In this document: in pieces, positions 26,749 to 34,600 of the stretch
Layout: every line of letters begins with the position of its first letter
How positions within the stretch are numbered: the first letter of the stretch is position 1
Assembly (NCBI RefSeq): GCF_025642155.1
Contig: NZ_CP106798.1
Location: forward strand, 8,618,001-8,682,000
From: Streptomyces sp. HUAS 15-9
GTDB lineage: Bacteria; Actinomycetota; Actinomycetes; Streptomycetales; Streptomycetaceae
Direction of reading: 5' to 3'
DNA: 64,000 nucleotides
Notes under the pieces: model-generated
Databases searched by the model: none
The model's input: the letters and a program-made list of their open reading frames with translations, nothing else
What the model was told of the DNA's origin: nothing
Position numbers and translations under genes: made by a program

Positions 26749-27410
26749 CCCGCGTCAGGACAGAGGTCGGTTCCCAAGCGTCGTCCTCGGGGTGGATCGC
26801 CGAGCCTCCTTCGGCGGTCCACCCCCTCTCAGACGCCCCGCCCGGGGCGCACCCCCCTCGACGACAAGGGGTCTTCTCATGTCGCGCACCGTATTACGTA
26901 GATCCGTCGCAACCGCCACCACCGTCCTCGTCTCCTTGGGCGGCCTTCTGCTCACCTCGCATCAGGCGCTCGCCGACGTCGGCAAGGGTGGCTTCGAGTC
27001 CGGCAGCCTGACCGGCTGGACGAGCACAGGCTCCACCTCCGTGGTCAACTCCGGTGCACACAGCGGAACTTACGCCGCCCACGTCGGCGGGACGTCGACC
27101 AACGGCGACTCGTCGATCGCCCAGACCTTCACCGCGCCGACCGGCGCCGGCCCGCTGTCGTTCTGGTACAGCGTCACCTGCCCGGACACGGTCACCTACG
27201 ACTGGGCCACGGCCACCCTCCCCCACACCACCGCCGGCACGACGACCACCGTGCTGGCCAAGACGTGCACCAGCGGCCTGGGCTGGAAGCAGGCCACGTC
27301 GCCCGTGACCGCCGGACACAGCTACACCCTCAAACTCGTCAGCCACGACGACAACTACACCGGCGACGCCACCTACACGCTCTACGACGACGTCGCCTTC
27401 ACCACCGCCA
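26326..27410 (+). repeat. Direct duplication of a secreted domain
   Basis: Segments 26326-26748 and 26987-27410 encode the same domain and are similar at DNA level; long identical runs occur, for instance around ACGGCGACTCGTCGATCGCC. They are separated by a spacer holding the second gene's start and signal peptide. This is a recent tandem duplication and a possible substrate for further recombination. Confidence 0.75.
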
Positions 27411-27489
27411 CCCCGCCGCCCGGCTGCCGCCGGGCACCTACACCATCCGCCCCGCGATCGTCATCCCCTTCGACTCCGGCATCCGCTGA
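26879..27489 (+). pseudogene. Secreted single-domain protein, 3' end frameshifted
   Basis: A signal peptide (residues 1 to about 33, QALADVG) is followed by one copy of the GFESGSLTGWTSTG domain, closely similar in DNA and protein to the last domain of the preceding pseudogene. The domain ends near 27410 (TYTLYDDVAF). In the starting frame the protein would run on to 27754 as Arg-rich sequence antisense to the response regulator. A one-base shift near 27425 instead gives LPPGTYTIRPAIVIPFDSGI and a stop at 27489, which looks natural. The first 180 codons could still make a secreted carbohydrate-binding-like protein. Confidence 0.55.
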
Positions 27490-27545
27490 AGCCCGTGACA
27501 GGGGCGGCGCTGACACCGCCGCATCCGGCATCGCATCGCGAAGTC

Positions 27546-28220
27546 TCAGTCGGCACTCCCGGCATGGGGCAGGGCCAGGCCATGGTCGTAGGCGAAGATC
27601 ACGGCCTGGATGCGGTCGCGTGCGCCGATCTTGGCCAGCACCCGTCCGACGTGAGTCTTCACGGTGGACTCGGACAGGACGAAGTGCGAGGCGATCTCGT
27701 TGTTGGTCCAGCCCTTGCCGATGGCGACGAGGATCTCGCGTTCCCGGTCGGTGAGGCTGCCCAGTCTCGGATCCTCGGTGAGGCCACCCGAACGGGGCAC
27801 CAGTTGGGCGAACTCGTGCAGCAGGCGGCGGGTGAGCGCGGGAGCGATCACGGCATCGCCGACGGAAACGGCACGGATGCCGGAGAGAAGCTCTTCCGGG
27901 CGGGCGTCCTTGAGGAGGAAGCCGCTCGCTCCGGCGCGCAGGGCGGCGTGGACGTATTCGTCGAGGTCGAACGTGGTGAGCACGAGGACGCGGGACCGGT
28001 CGCCCGCGGCGGTGATGCGGCGGGTGGCCTCGATACCGTCCATGCCGGGCATGCGGACGTCCATGAGGACGACGTCGGGGCGGAGTTCGGCCGCCATACG
28101 GACCGCCTCCGCGCCATGGGCGGCCTCACCGACGACCTCTGTCTCGGGGACCGAGTTGAGCAGCATGCGGAAGCCGTAACGCTGCAGCGGCTGGTCGTCC
28201 ACGATGAGTACGGTGGTCAC
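27546..28220 (-). CDS. NarL/DesR-type response regulator (second pair)
   Basis: A 224-residue protein with a receiver (IVDDQPLQRYGF; Asp in VVLMDVRMPGMDG; Lys in FLLKDARPE) and a LuxR HTH (LTDREREILVAIGKGWTNNE). It begins with GTG overlapping the kinase stop (GTGA). It is the last gene of a four-gene minus-strand operon: ATPase, permease, kinase, regulator. It likely controls the transporter operon itself. Confidence 0.92.
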   Translation of the reverse strand: MTTVLIVDDQPLQRYGFRMLLNSVPETEVVGEAAHGAEAVRMAAELRPDVVLMDVRMPGMDGIEATRRITAAGDRSRVLVLTTFDLDEYVHAALRAGASGFLLKDARPEELLSGIRAVSVGDAVIAPALTRRLLHEFAQLVPRSGGLTEDPRLGSLTDREREILVAIGKGWTNNEIASHFVLSESTVKTHVGRVLAKIGARDRIQAVIFAYDHGLALPHAGSAD

Positions 28221-29560
28221 TGAGCACCGCCCGGGGACACGAGGTTGAGGGTGGCCCGTACTGCCCATCCGCGGCCGGCGGGACCCGCGCTCAGGGTCCC
28301 GCGGTAGAGAGCCGTACGTTCTCGCATGCCCACCAGACCGTGTCCTTCCTCGTTCGCCGGACCAGGACGCATGGCCCTCGCATCGGCCGGACCGGTGTCC
28401 TGAACCCTGACGGTCAGGTCAGTGTCCTCGACGACGATCGACAGGTTCACCCGGGTGCCGGCTCCGGAGTGCTTGAGCGTGTTCGTCAGGGCTTCCTGAA
28501 CGATGCGGTAGACCGTCAGCTGTACCCCGCTGTCGAGAGCGTCCACGTCCCCGGCGGTCCGGTAGACGACCGACAGGCCCGCGGCGCGCACCCCTTCGCA
28601 GAGCGCGTCGATGTCCGTGAGGCCGGGTTGCGGGCTGAGCTCGGGTCCGTCCTGCGGGCCGTCCGACGCCTCCCGCAGGACGCTGAGTACGCGTCTCAGT
28701 TCGCCGAGGGCCTGCCGACCCGTGTCGCCGACGAGGAGAAGGGCTTCCCTGCCCCGCTCCGGAGCGACGGCGGTGGCGTAGGCCCCCGCGTCGGCGAGGG
28801 TGATGATGACGGACAGGTTGTGGCCCACGATGTCGTGCATTTCGCGGGCCACCCGGGCTCGTTCGGCCGCGGCGGCGAGTCGGCTGCGCTGGTCGCGTTC
28901 GATCTCCAGACGGGCCGCCCGGTCCCGAAGCCCCGCGAGCTGGGCTCGGCGAATGCGTACCATCAGGCCGAGCGCGAGGGCCGCGGTTGCCGTGCTCAGG
29001 AGGAAGAACAGTGCGTCCCAGACCGGGACAGCCACCGACACCCGCACCGCGACCAGCACCATCGCCCCTGCCATGACCCCGCAGGCCCAGGGCAGCTGCC
29101 GCATCCGTCCATGCAGGGCGAGACTGTACAAGGCGATGAACAGGGAGATGTCCGCGCGCAGCGCGGCACCCAGCGACCACTGGAGGACGAACACGGTCGT
29201 TACGGCGCCGAAGGCGACCGCCGGTGCGCGGCGGCGCCACAACAAGGGCACTACGAGCCCGGTCTGCAGCACCAGCATCCCCACGACGGGAAGCCGGGTG
29301 AACGCGAGGCGGAAGCGCCGCGGGCCGTCGCCGTCACCGCTGACGGTGTGCAGCAGGTCCGGCAAGCAGAACATCAGGAAGACCAGTGCCACCACCGCGG
29401 TGTCCAGCACCCACGGATGTGCCAGGTCCGCCTGCCGCAGCCGCTGGCCGGCCCGGGACAGGCGGGCGACCAGCGGTCCCATCCCGTCGAGGTCTTCGAC
29501 GGGCGCGGTGGCTTCGGAGGCCGTGGTGGCCTCCGAAGCCGCGGTGGTCGTGGTGGTCAT
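28217..29560 (-). CDS. DesK-type sensor histidine kinase (second pair)
   Basis: A 447-residue membrane kinase. A Thr/Ala/Glu-rich N-tail contains the imperfect repeat SEATTASEAT. Five or six membrane segments fill residues 50-205. A short coiled linker leads to the H-box REMHDIVGHNLSVI and HATPase_c (YRIVQEALTNTLKHSG; GHGLVGMRERTALYRG). It starts 19 bases after the permease stop in the same operon, so it probably senses a substrate or damage handled by the ABC exporter. Confidence 0.92.
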   Translation of the reverse strand: MTTTTTAASEATTASEATAPVEDLDGMGPLVARLSRAGQRLRQADLAHPWVLDTAVVALVFLMFCLPDLLHTVSGDGDGPRRFRLAFTRLPVVGMLVLQTGLVVPLLWRRRAPAVAFGAVTTVFVLQWSLGAALRADISLFIALYSLALHGRMRQLPWACGVMAGAMVLVAVRVSVAVPVWDALFFLLSTATAALALGLMVRIRRAQLAGLRDRAARLEIERDQRSRLAAAAERARVAREMHDIVGHNLSVIITLADAGAYATAVAPERGREALLLVGDTGRQALGELRRVLSVLREASDGPQDGPELSPQPGLTDIDALCEGVRAAGLSVVYRTAGDVDALDSGVQLTVYRIVQEALTNTLKHSGAGTRVNLSIVVEDTDLTVRVQDTGPADARAMRPGPANEEGHGLVGMRERTALYRGTLSAGPAGRGWAVRATLNLVSPGGAQ

Positions 29561-29579
29561 CTGATCATCATGCAGGGCG

Positions 29580-30419
29580 TCAGGCGTCGCTGCGCAGCAG
29601 CCTGTATGCCGCCCCGGACAGTGCCAGCGCGGTCCAGCCGAGGAAGACCAACAGACCGGACCCAGGGGACAGGCTGGTGGCGTCGTGAGTCAGCGCGAAC
29701 ATCGATTCGCCCGCGTTGCTCGGCAGATAGGGGCTGATGTCGTCCTGCCATGAGCTGGGCAACAGGGAGACCAGTCCGGGGATCAGCATCAGCGTGGCGA
29801 CCAGTACCGAGATGCCGCCGGCCACCGAGCGCAGCAGAGCGCCCAAGGCCGTGCCGATCACGCCGACCAGACCGAGGTAGAGCCCGGCTCCCAGCAGGCT
29901 CCGTACGACTCCGGCATGTGAGAAGTCCATGGCCGCGGGCGTGCCGGAGACGATCCGGCTGCCGAACAGGAAGGCGGCGAACACGCCGAGCGTGCCGGTG
30001 ACCAGCGCCACCAGGCCGAACACGGCCGCCTTCGACCACAGCACCGGGAGCCGGCGTGGCACCGCCGCCAGGGTGGATCGGATCATGCCGGTCGAATACT
30101 CACCCGCTGTGATCAGCACGCCGAGGACACCCAGGGCCAGCTGGGTGAAGTTCGTACCGAAGAGCGACAGGCTCACGGCGGTCGAACGAGCGAAGTCCCG
30201 GTCCATGTGGCTGGAGCCGATCCCGGACTTGTAGCGGCTCGCGGCGATCAGCCCGAACGCGACGAGGAACAGCAGCCCGAGTCCCAGCGTGATCCAGGTC
30301 GACCGCAGGGTCCAGAGTTTGGCCCACTCCGAGGCGAGCACACGCCGTCCGGTCACCCGGTAGGCGGGGCGAGCGGTCGCGGTCGGAGGCGCTTCCGGGG
30401 CCGTGGTGAGGGTGCTCAT
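29580..30419 (-). CDS. ABC-2 type transporter permease
   Basis: A 279-residue permease with six membrane segments. An SEWAKLWTLRSTW coupling region precedes the first segment, typical of ABC-2 permeases of antibiotic or lipid exporters. ITAGEYSTGMIRSTLAAVPR, between segments two and three, is the characteristic cytoplasmic loop. Its ATG overlaps the ATPase stop (ATGA). With the ATPase it forms an exporter of unknown substrate, controlled by the two-component pair downstream. Confidence 0.92.
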   Translation of the reverse strand: MSTLTTAPEAPPTATARPAYRVTGRRVLASEWAKLWTLRSTWITLGLGLLFLVAFGLIAASRYKSGIGSSHMDRDFARSTAVSLSLFGTNFTQLALGVLGVLITAGEYSTGMIRSTLAAVPRRLPVLWSKAAVFGLVALVTGTLGVFAAFLFGSRIVSGTPAAMDFSHAGVVRSLLGAGLYLGLVGVIGTALGALLRSVAGGISVLVATLMLIPGLVSLLPSSWQDDISPYLPSNAGESMFALTHDATSLSPGSGLLVFLGWTALALSGAAYRLLRSDA

Positions 30420-31363
30420 GCCGGCCTCCCGAGGGCCTCGACGGTCTCGGCGCCGGTCGTGGAGCCGTGGTACTCCACGGCATCCCTGGTCAGATTCATG
30501 AACGCCTCCTCGAGCGGCACCTGGCGCGTGCTCAGTTCGAACAGCGCGATCCCGTGCTCGGCGGCCTTCAGGCCGATCTCGCGCGCGGTCAGCCCGGTGA
30601 CCTGCAACTCCTCTGAACCGATGTGCCCCGTGATGTCGACGCCCGGCCCCGCCAGGATGTCCCTCAACCGCGCCGGGTCCTGCGTGGCCACCCGCACGGT
30701 GTCGCCGCCCGCCTCGCGGACCAGGTCCCGTACGGTCGTATCGGCCAGCAGCCGGCCGCGCCCGACGATGATCAGGTGGTCCGCCACCAGCGCGACCTCG
30801 CTCATCAGATGCGACGACACGAACACCGTGCGTCCGTCCTCGGCGAGCGACGTCAGCAGGTTGCGGATCCAGAGCACTCCTTCGGGATCCAGCCCGTTGA
30901 CGGGTTCGTCCAGCATCACCGTCTGCGGGTCGCCCAGGAGTGCCGCGGCTATGCCGAGCCGCTGGCCCATTCCCAGGGAGAAGGCGCCGGCGCGCTTCTT
31001 GGCCATGCTGCCGAGCCCGGCAAGGTCGATGACTTCGTCCACTCGGCGGCGTGGGATGCCATGGGTCAGCGCCAGTGCCCTGAGGTGGTTGTAGGCCGAA
31101 CGGCCGGGGTGAATCGACTTGGCCTCCAGCAGCGCGCCGACCTCCTGCAGCGGCGCACGGTGCCGGGCGTAGCGTTGGCCGTTCACCGTGACGGAGCCGC
31201 TCGTGGGAGCGTCCAGCCCGACGATCATGCGCATCGTGGTGGACTTGCCCGCTCCGTTGGGGCCCAGAAAGCCGGTCACCGTGCCCGGTTTCACGACAAA
31301 TTCCAGGCCGTCGACGGCTGTCTTCTCCCCGTACCTCTTGGTCAGCTGCCGTGCGTCGATCAT
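30416..31363 (-). CDS. ABC transporter ATP-binding protein (drug-exporter type)
   Basis: A 315-residue ATPase. Walker A is GPNGAGKST near residue 38, the signature is FSLGMGQRLGIA, Walker B is TVMLDEPVNGLDPEG, and the H-loop is in VSSHLMSEV. The C-terminal 100 residues form the extension common in DrrA/BcrA-type exporters. The ATG at 31363 is preferred because MIDARQLTKRYG is the conserved beginning; the longer frame to 31582 is promoter DNA. It heads the transporter/two-component operon. Confidence 0.94.
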   Translation of the reverse strand: MIDARQLTKRYGEKTAVDGLEFVVKPGTVTGFLGPNGAGKSTTMRMIVGLDAPTSGSVTVNGQRYARHRAPLQEVGALLEAKSIHPGRSAYNHLRALALTHGIPRRRVDEVIDLAGLGSMAKKRAGAFSLGMGQRLGIAAALLGDPQTVMLDEPVNGLDPEGVLWIRNLLTSLAEDGRTVFVSSHLMSEVALVADHLIIVGRGRLLADTTVRDLVREAGGDTVRVATQDPARLRDILAGPGVDITGHIGSEELQVTGLTAREIGLKAAEHGIALFELSTRQVPLEEAFMNLTRDAVEYHGSTTGAETVEALGRPA

Positions 31364-31473
31364 TGGCGCTCTTTCTCTCGGGCTCGGCGTCCGTCGGGTC
31401 CGACGCCACACCCACAACCTAAGCTCGGCATCGCCCGGATCGGTGGTACCGGAGGCTGAACCCGGGCGCTTTG

Positions 31474-31488
31474 GTGGTACCGCGGTAC
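31474..31488. promoter_or_regulatory. Candidate operator upstream of ABC/two-component operon
   Basis: GTGGTACCGCGG at 31474-31485 is identical to the core found (reverse) at 13619-13630 upstream of the other two-component operon. It merges with a perfect 12-bp palindrome GTACCGCGGTAC at 31477-31488. A related GGTGGTACCGG lies 31 bases away at 31442. Two phased sites would suit a NarL-type dimer. Confidence 0.5.
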
Positions 31489-31648
31489 TACGCCACGCCG
31501 AGCCGGCATCGGGGGCGGGGTGAGACATGCCAAAGCCCACGCCTATCACTGGCTCAACCAGCCTGACCAGGGATTTCGTCAAGGCGTTCAGGTTGCGGTC
31601 AGACTGCGGGCAGGGTTTTGAAACTCATGTATTAGAGGCCTCAAAACA

Positions 31649-32491
31649 ATGGCAAAGGCACCTGTGGCACCGGGACTTCACCGTGTCATCGTGCGCGTCA
31701 TGACCACAGAGCACCTTCTCGATGACCGCCCCCTCGCCTCCCTCCGTGCCATGGCCAACAAGGTGCCGGAAGTGACCGTCTACTTCTGGATCACCAAAGT
31801 GCTGACCACGGGCATGGGCGAGACGGCGTCGGACTTGCTGGCCCGTCTGCTCGGCCCGGTACCAGCGGTCGCGCTCGGTGGTCTGGCCCTCGTGGTCTCC
31901 CTGGCCGTTCAGCTCACCGTCCGCCGGTACGTCGCATGGGTCTACTGGACCGCCGTCGTCATGGTCAGCGTGTTCGGCACGATGGCGGCCGACGTCCTGC
32001 ACATCGGCCTCGGCATCTCCTACACGGTGTCCACACCGCTCTTCCTCACCGCGCTGGTCGCCGTATTCGCCCTTTGGTACGCCAGTGAGCGCACCCTGTC
32101 GATCCTCAGCATCCGCACCCGTCGCCGCGAGGCCTTCTACTGGGCGGCCGTTCTCGCCACGTTCGCCCTCGGTACGGCGGCCGGCGACCTGACGGCCACC
32201 GTCGGCTTCGGATACCTCGGCTCTGTCGCCCTCTTCGCCGCCGCGATCTGCGTGCCCGCGGTTGCCCATCGCTTCGCCGGCCTGAACGCCGTGACCGCTT
32301 TCTGGACCGCCTACGTGATCACCCGTCCCCTCGGCGCCTCCCTTGCCGACTGGATGGCCCTCGGCCACGCCCGGGGCGGGCTCGGACTGGGGCTGGGTCC
32401 GGTGACCCTCGCCTGGACGGTGGCGATCGTGTGCTTCGTGGGTTACCTGGCCATCTCCCGTGAGGACGTGTCGGGTGGCCAGGCGGTCTGA
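31649..32491 (+). CDS. COG4705-type membrane protein
   Basis: A 280-residue integral membrane protein with about eight hydrophobic segments. It carries the family signature KVPEVTVYFWITKVLTTGMG near residue 38, and a partly similar second half (REAFYWAAVLATFALGTAAG), so it looks like an internal duplication. COG4705 members are of unknown function. The start at 31649 has GAGG upstream; ATG 31700 or 31751 are alternatives. It has no operon partner. Confidence 0.75.
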   Translation: MAKAPVAPGLHRVIVRVMTTEHLLDDRPLASLRAMANKVPEVTVYFWITKVLTTGMGETASDLLARLLGPVPAVALGGLALVVSLAVQLTVRRYVAWVYWTAVVMVSVFGTMAADVLHIGLGISYTVSTPLFLTALVAVFALWYASERTLSILSIRTRRREAFYWAAVLATFALGTAAGDLTATVGFGYLGSVALFAAAICVPAVAHRFAGLNAVTAFWTAYVITRPLGASLADWMALGHARGGLGLGLGPVTLAWTVAIVCFVGYLAISREDVSGGQAV

Positions 32492-32565
32492 CGGCCAGGG
32501 CTGAGCGATGGGCGGCGCGCGTCGTGAGCCGGCTGTGTTGGGCCGATCCGTTGACCGCCGACGTC

Positions 32566-33309
32566 TCATCCGCGCTCGCGGAGGTACGCCTCCAGCTCGG
32601 CGGCCCCGGCCAGCAGCGCACGCCCCCGGGCGGACAGCCGGCCGCGCCAGTCGCCCAGTGCGGCCTCCAGCGGTTCCAGCCCGCCGGCCGCGTGCACCTG
32701 GGCGATCAGCGGGGCGATCTGCTCCAGCAGGTAGCCGCCGCGCCTGAGTTGGTGGGCCAGCCGGGCGTCCCGCACGTCGGACTCGTCGTAGACGCGGTAC
32801 CCGGTCAGCGGGTCGCGGCGCGGGCGCACCAGTCCGGCACGCTCCCATTTGCGCAGCGTCGCGGGTCGGATTCCGAGCTTCTCCGCCAGCGGCCCGATGA
32901 ACGTGCCGTCGGGCCCGGACGGGGTGTCGGGGTGGGACGCCGTGGTGGGCTCCAGATCGCGTAGAGCGCGTTCCACGGCCTGGAGGGTCCGGCGGTCGTC
33001 AAGAAGCTGGGCGTGGCTCTCGTCGATGAGACGGAACGCCTCGTCGACCGCACCCTCGTTCACCGCCCGCATGATCGACGTCGCCGTCGGGTGACCATGG
33101 CCGGGCACCAGGGCGAGAAAGGCGCGCAGGGCTCGCGCGTGCAGCGGCGTATAGGTGCGGTAGCCGTGGGGTGTGCGACCGGCGGCAGGAAGGATGCCGG
33201 CCTCCTCGTAGTTCCTGACCGCCTGCGTGGACAGACCGTGCCCGCGCGCCAGATCAACCGGCCTCAGCCGCTCGCCGCTTTGAAGGTTTGGCCCCAGGTT
33301 TCGCCCCAT
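32566..33309 (-). CDS. TioE-type regulator with two MerR HTH domains
   Basis: A 247-residue protein. The first MerR-like HTH is at residues 15-80 (LRPVDLARGHGLSTQAVRNY; HGYRTYTPLHARALRAF) and a second at about 140-205 (FIGPLAEKLGIRPATLRKWE; GYRVYDESDVRDARLA). Double-MerR proteins of this kind (TioE family) are found beside erythromycin-esterase-like genes, as here, and are their probable repressors. It is divergent from the esterase with only 57 bases between the starts, filled by inverted repeats. Confidence 0.88.
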   Translation of the reverse strand: MGRNLGPNLQSGERLRPVDLARGHGLSTQAVRNYEEAGILPAAGRTPHGYRTYTPLHARALRAFLALVPGHGHPTATSIMRAVNEGAVDEAFRLIDESHAQLLDDRRTLQAVERALRDLEPTTASHPDTPSGPDGTFIGPLAEKLGIRPATLRKWERAGLVRPRRDPLTGYRVYDESDVRDARLAHQLRRGGYLLEQIAPLIAQVHAAGGLEPLEAALGDWRGRLSARGRALLAGAAELEAYLRERG

Positions 33310-33330
33310 GGACCGACGATATCGCGGCAA

Positions 33331-33363
33331 AGTTTCAACCGAAGGTTCAACGATACCGTTGAA
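33331..33363. promoter_or_regulatory. TTCAAC inverted-repeat operator between tioE and the esterase
   Basis: A perfect inverted repeat TTCAACG (33346-33352) and CGTTGAA (33357-33363) with a 4-base spacer, preceded by another AGTTTCAACC copy at 33331. It ends only three bases before the esterase ATG at 33367, leaving no room for a ribosome site, so that gene is probably leaderless and its promoter overlaps the operator. Confidence 0.7.
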
Positions 33364-33366
33364 GGC

Positions 33367-34569
33367 ATGGCTACCGACATCAAGGACACCGTCCAGGCCG
33401 TGGAGGCTGCCGCCATCATGAGGCTGCTCCCGGCCCGGCCCCGGCTGCTCGCCCTGGGCGAGCCCACCCACGGCGAGGACACGCTGCTCGAGCTGCGCAA
33501 CGACCTCGTCCGGCAGCTCGTCGAGCAGGAGGGCTACCGGACGATCGCGATCGAGAGCGACTGCATGAAGGGCCTGGTCGTGGACGACTACGTCACCTCG
33601 GGCACGGGCACCCTCGACGAGGTCATGGAGCACGGATTCGGTCATGGCTGGGGCACCTTTGCGGCCAACCGCGAACTCGTGCGCTGGATGCGCGCCCACA
33701 ACGACGGCCGGCCCGCGTCCGAACGGCTCCGCTTCGCCGGTTTCGACGGCCCGCTGGAAATCACCGGCGCCGCGAGCCCCCGGCAGGCCCTCACCGCACT
33801 CCACCGCTACCTCTCGGGCCAGGTGAAGGCGGACCTGCTCCCCGGCACGGCGGAAACACTCCACCTCCTGCTCGGCACCGACGACCGGTGGACCGATCCC
33901 GCCGCGATGATGGACCCGGCCCAGTCCGTGGGGCGGTCGGCCGAGGCCGGTCAGCTGCGGCTGCTCGCCGACGACCTGGTGGCGCTGCTCGACGAACAGA
34001 CGCCACACCTCATCGCGGCAACCTCGCGGGACGACTGGGACCGGGCACGCCTGTACGGGCGCACCGCCACCGGCCTGCTGCGCTACCACTACTGGATGGC
34101 CGACACCTCACCGGCGCGCATGACCCGGCTGGTGGGCGTGCGGGACCAGATGATGGCCCACAATCTCCTCGCCCTCGCCGAACGGGGCCCGGCACTCATC
34201 CACGCCCACAACTCCCACCTCCAGCGCGTGAAGAGCTCGATGCAGATGTGGGAGGGGCCGGTGGAGTGGTGGAGCGCCGGTGCGATGGTGAGCGCCCGGC
34301 TCGGCGAGGAGTACGCCTTCGTGGCGACGGCCCTCGGCACCATCCGGCACCAGGGCGTGGACACGCCACCGCCGGACACCGTCGAGGGACTCCTGTACGC
34401 GCTCCCGGAGGACCGCTACGTCATCGACGCCCCGCGGCTGGCCACCGTCCTCGGCGACACGCGCCCCGCACCCCGCGTATCCCCTTGGTTCGGCTACGCC
34501 CCGCTCGACCCGGCACACCTGGCGGACAGCGATGCGATCGTGTTCGTCAAGGACGTCCCACAGATCTAG
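33367..34569 (+). CDS. Erythromycin esterase-family hydrolase
   Basis: A 400-residue Ere-like protein. LLALGEPTHGEDTLLELRND holds the conserved Glu/His metal- or water-activating residues, IAIESDCMKG is the next strand, FAGFDGPLEIT follows, and IHAHNSHLQR is the second His motif. Ere enzymes open the macrolactone ring of some macrolides, but many chromosomal relatives have other or unknown ester or lactone substrates. There is no ribosome site, so a leaderless transcript is likely. It is paired with the TioE regulator. Confidence 0.88.
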   Translation: MATDIKDTVQAVEAAAIMRLLPARPRLLALGEPTHGEDTLLELRNDLVRQLVEQEGYRTIAIESDCMKGLVVDDYVTSGTGTLDEVMEHGFGHGWGTFAANRELVRWMRAHNDGRPASERLRFAGFDGPLEITGAASPRQALTALHRYLSGQVKADLLPGTAETLHLLLGTDDRWTDPAAMMDPAQSVGRSAEAGQLRLLADDLVALLDEQTPHLIAATSRDDWDRARLYGRTATGLLRYHYWMADTSPARMTRLVGVRDQMMAHNLLALAERGPALIHAHNSHLQRVKSSMQMWEGPVEWWSAGAMVSARLGEEYAFVATALGTIRHQGVDTPPPDTVEGLLYALPEDRYVIDAPRLATVLGDTRPAPRVSPWFGYAPLDPAHLADSDAIVFVKDVPQI

Positions 34570-34600
34570 CCCTACTGCTTCGGCTCGTCAGGGAGATCCT

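Noticed and set aside
26792..27754. Full-length reading of the second secreted protein to 27754
   Set aside because: The last 90 residues are Arg-rich sequence antisense to a well-supported response regulator; a one-base shift to a stop at 27489 is more natural.
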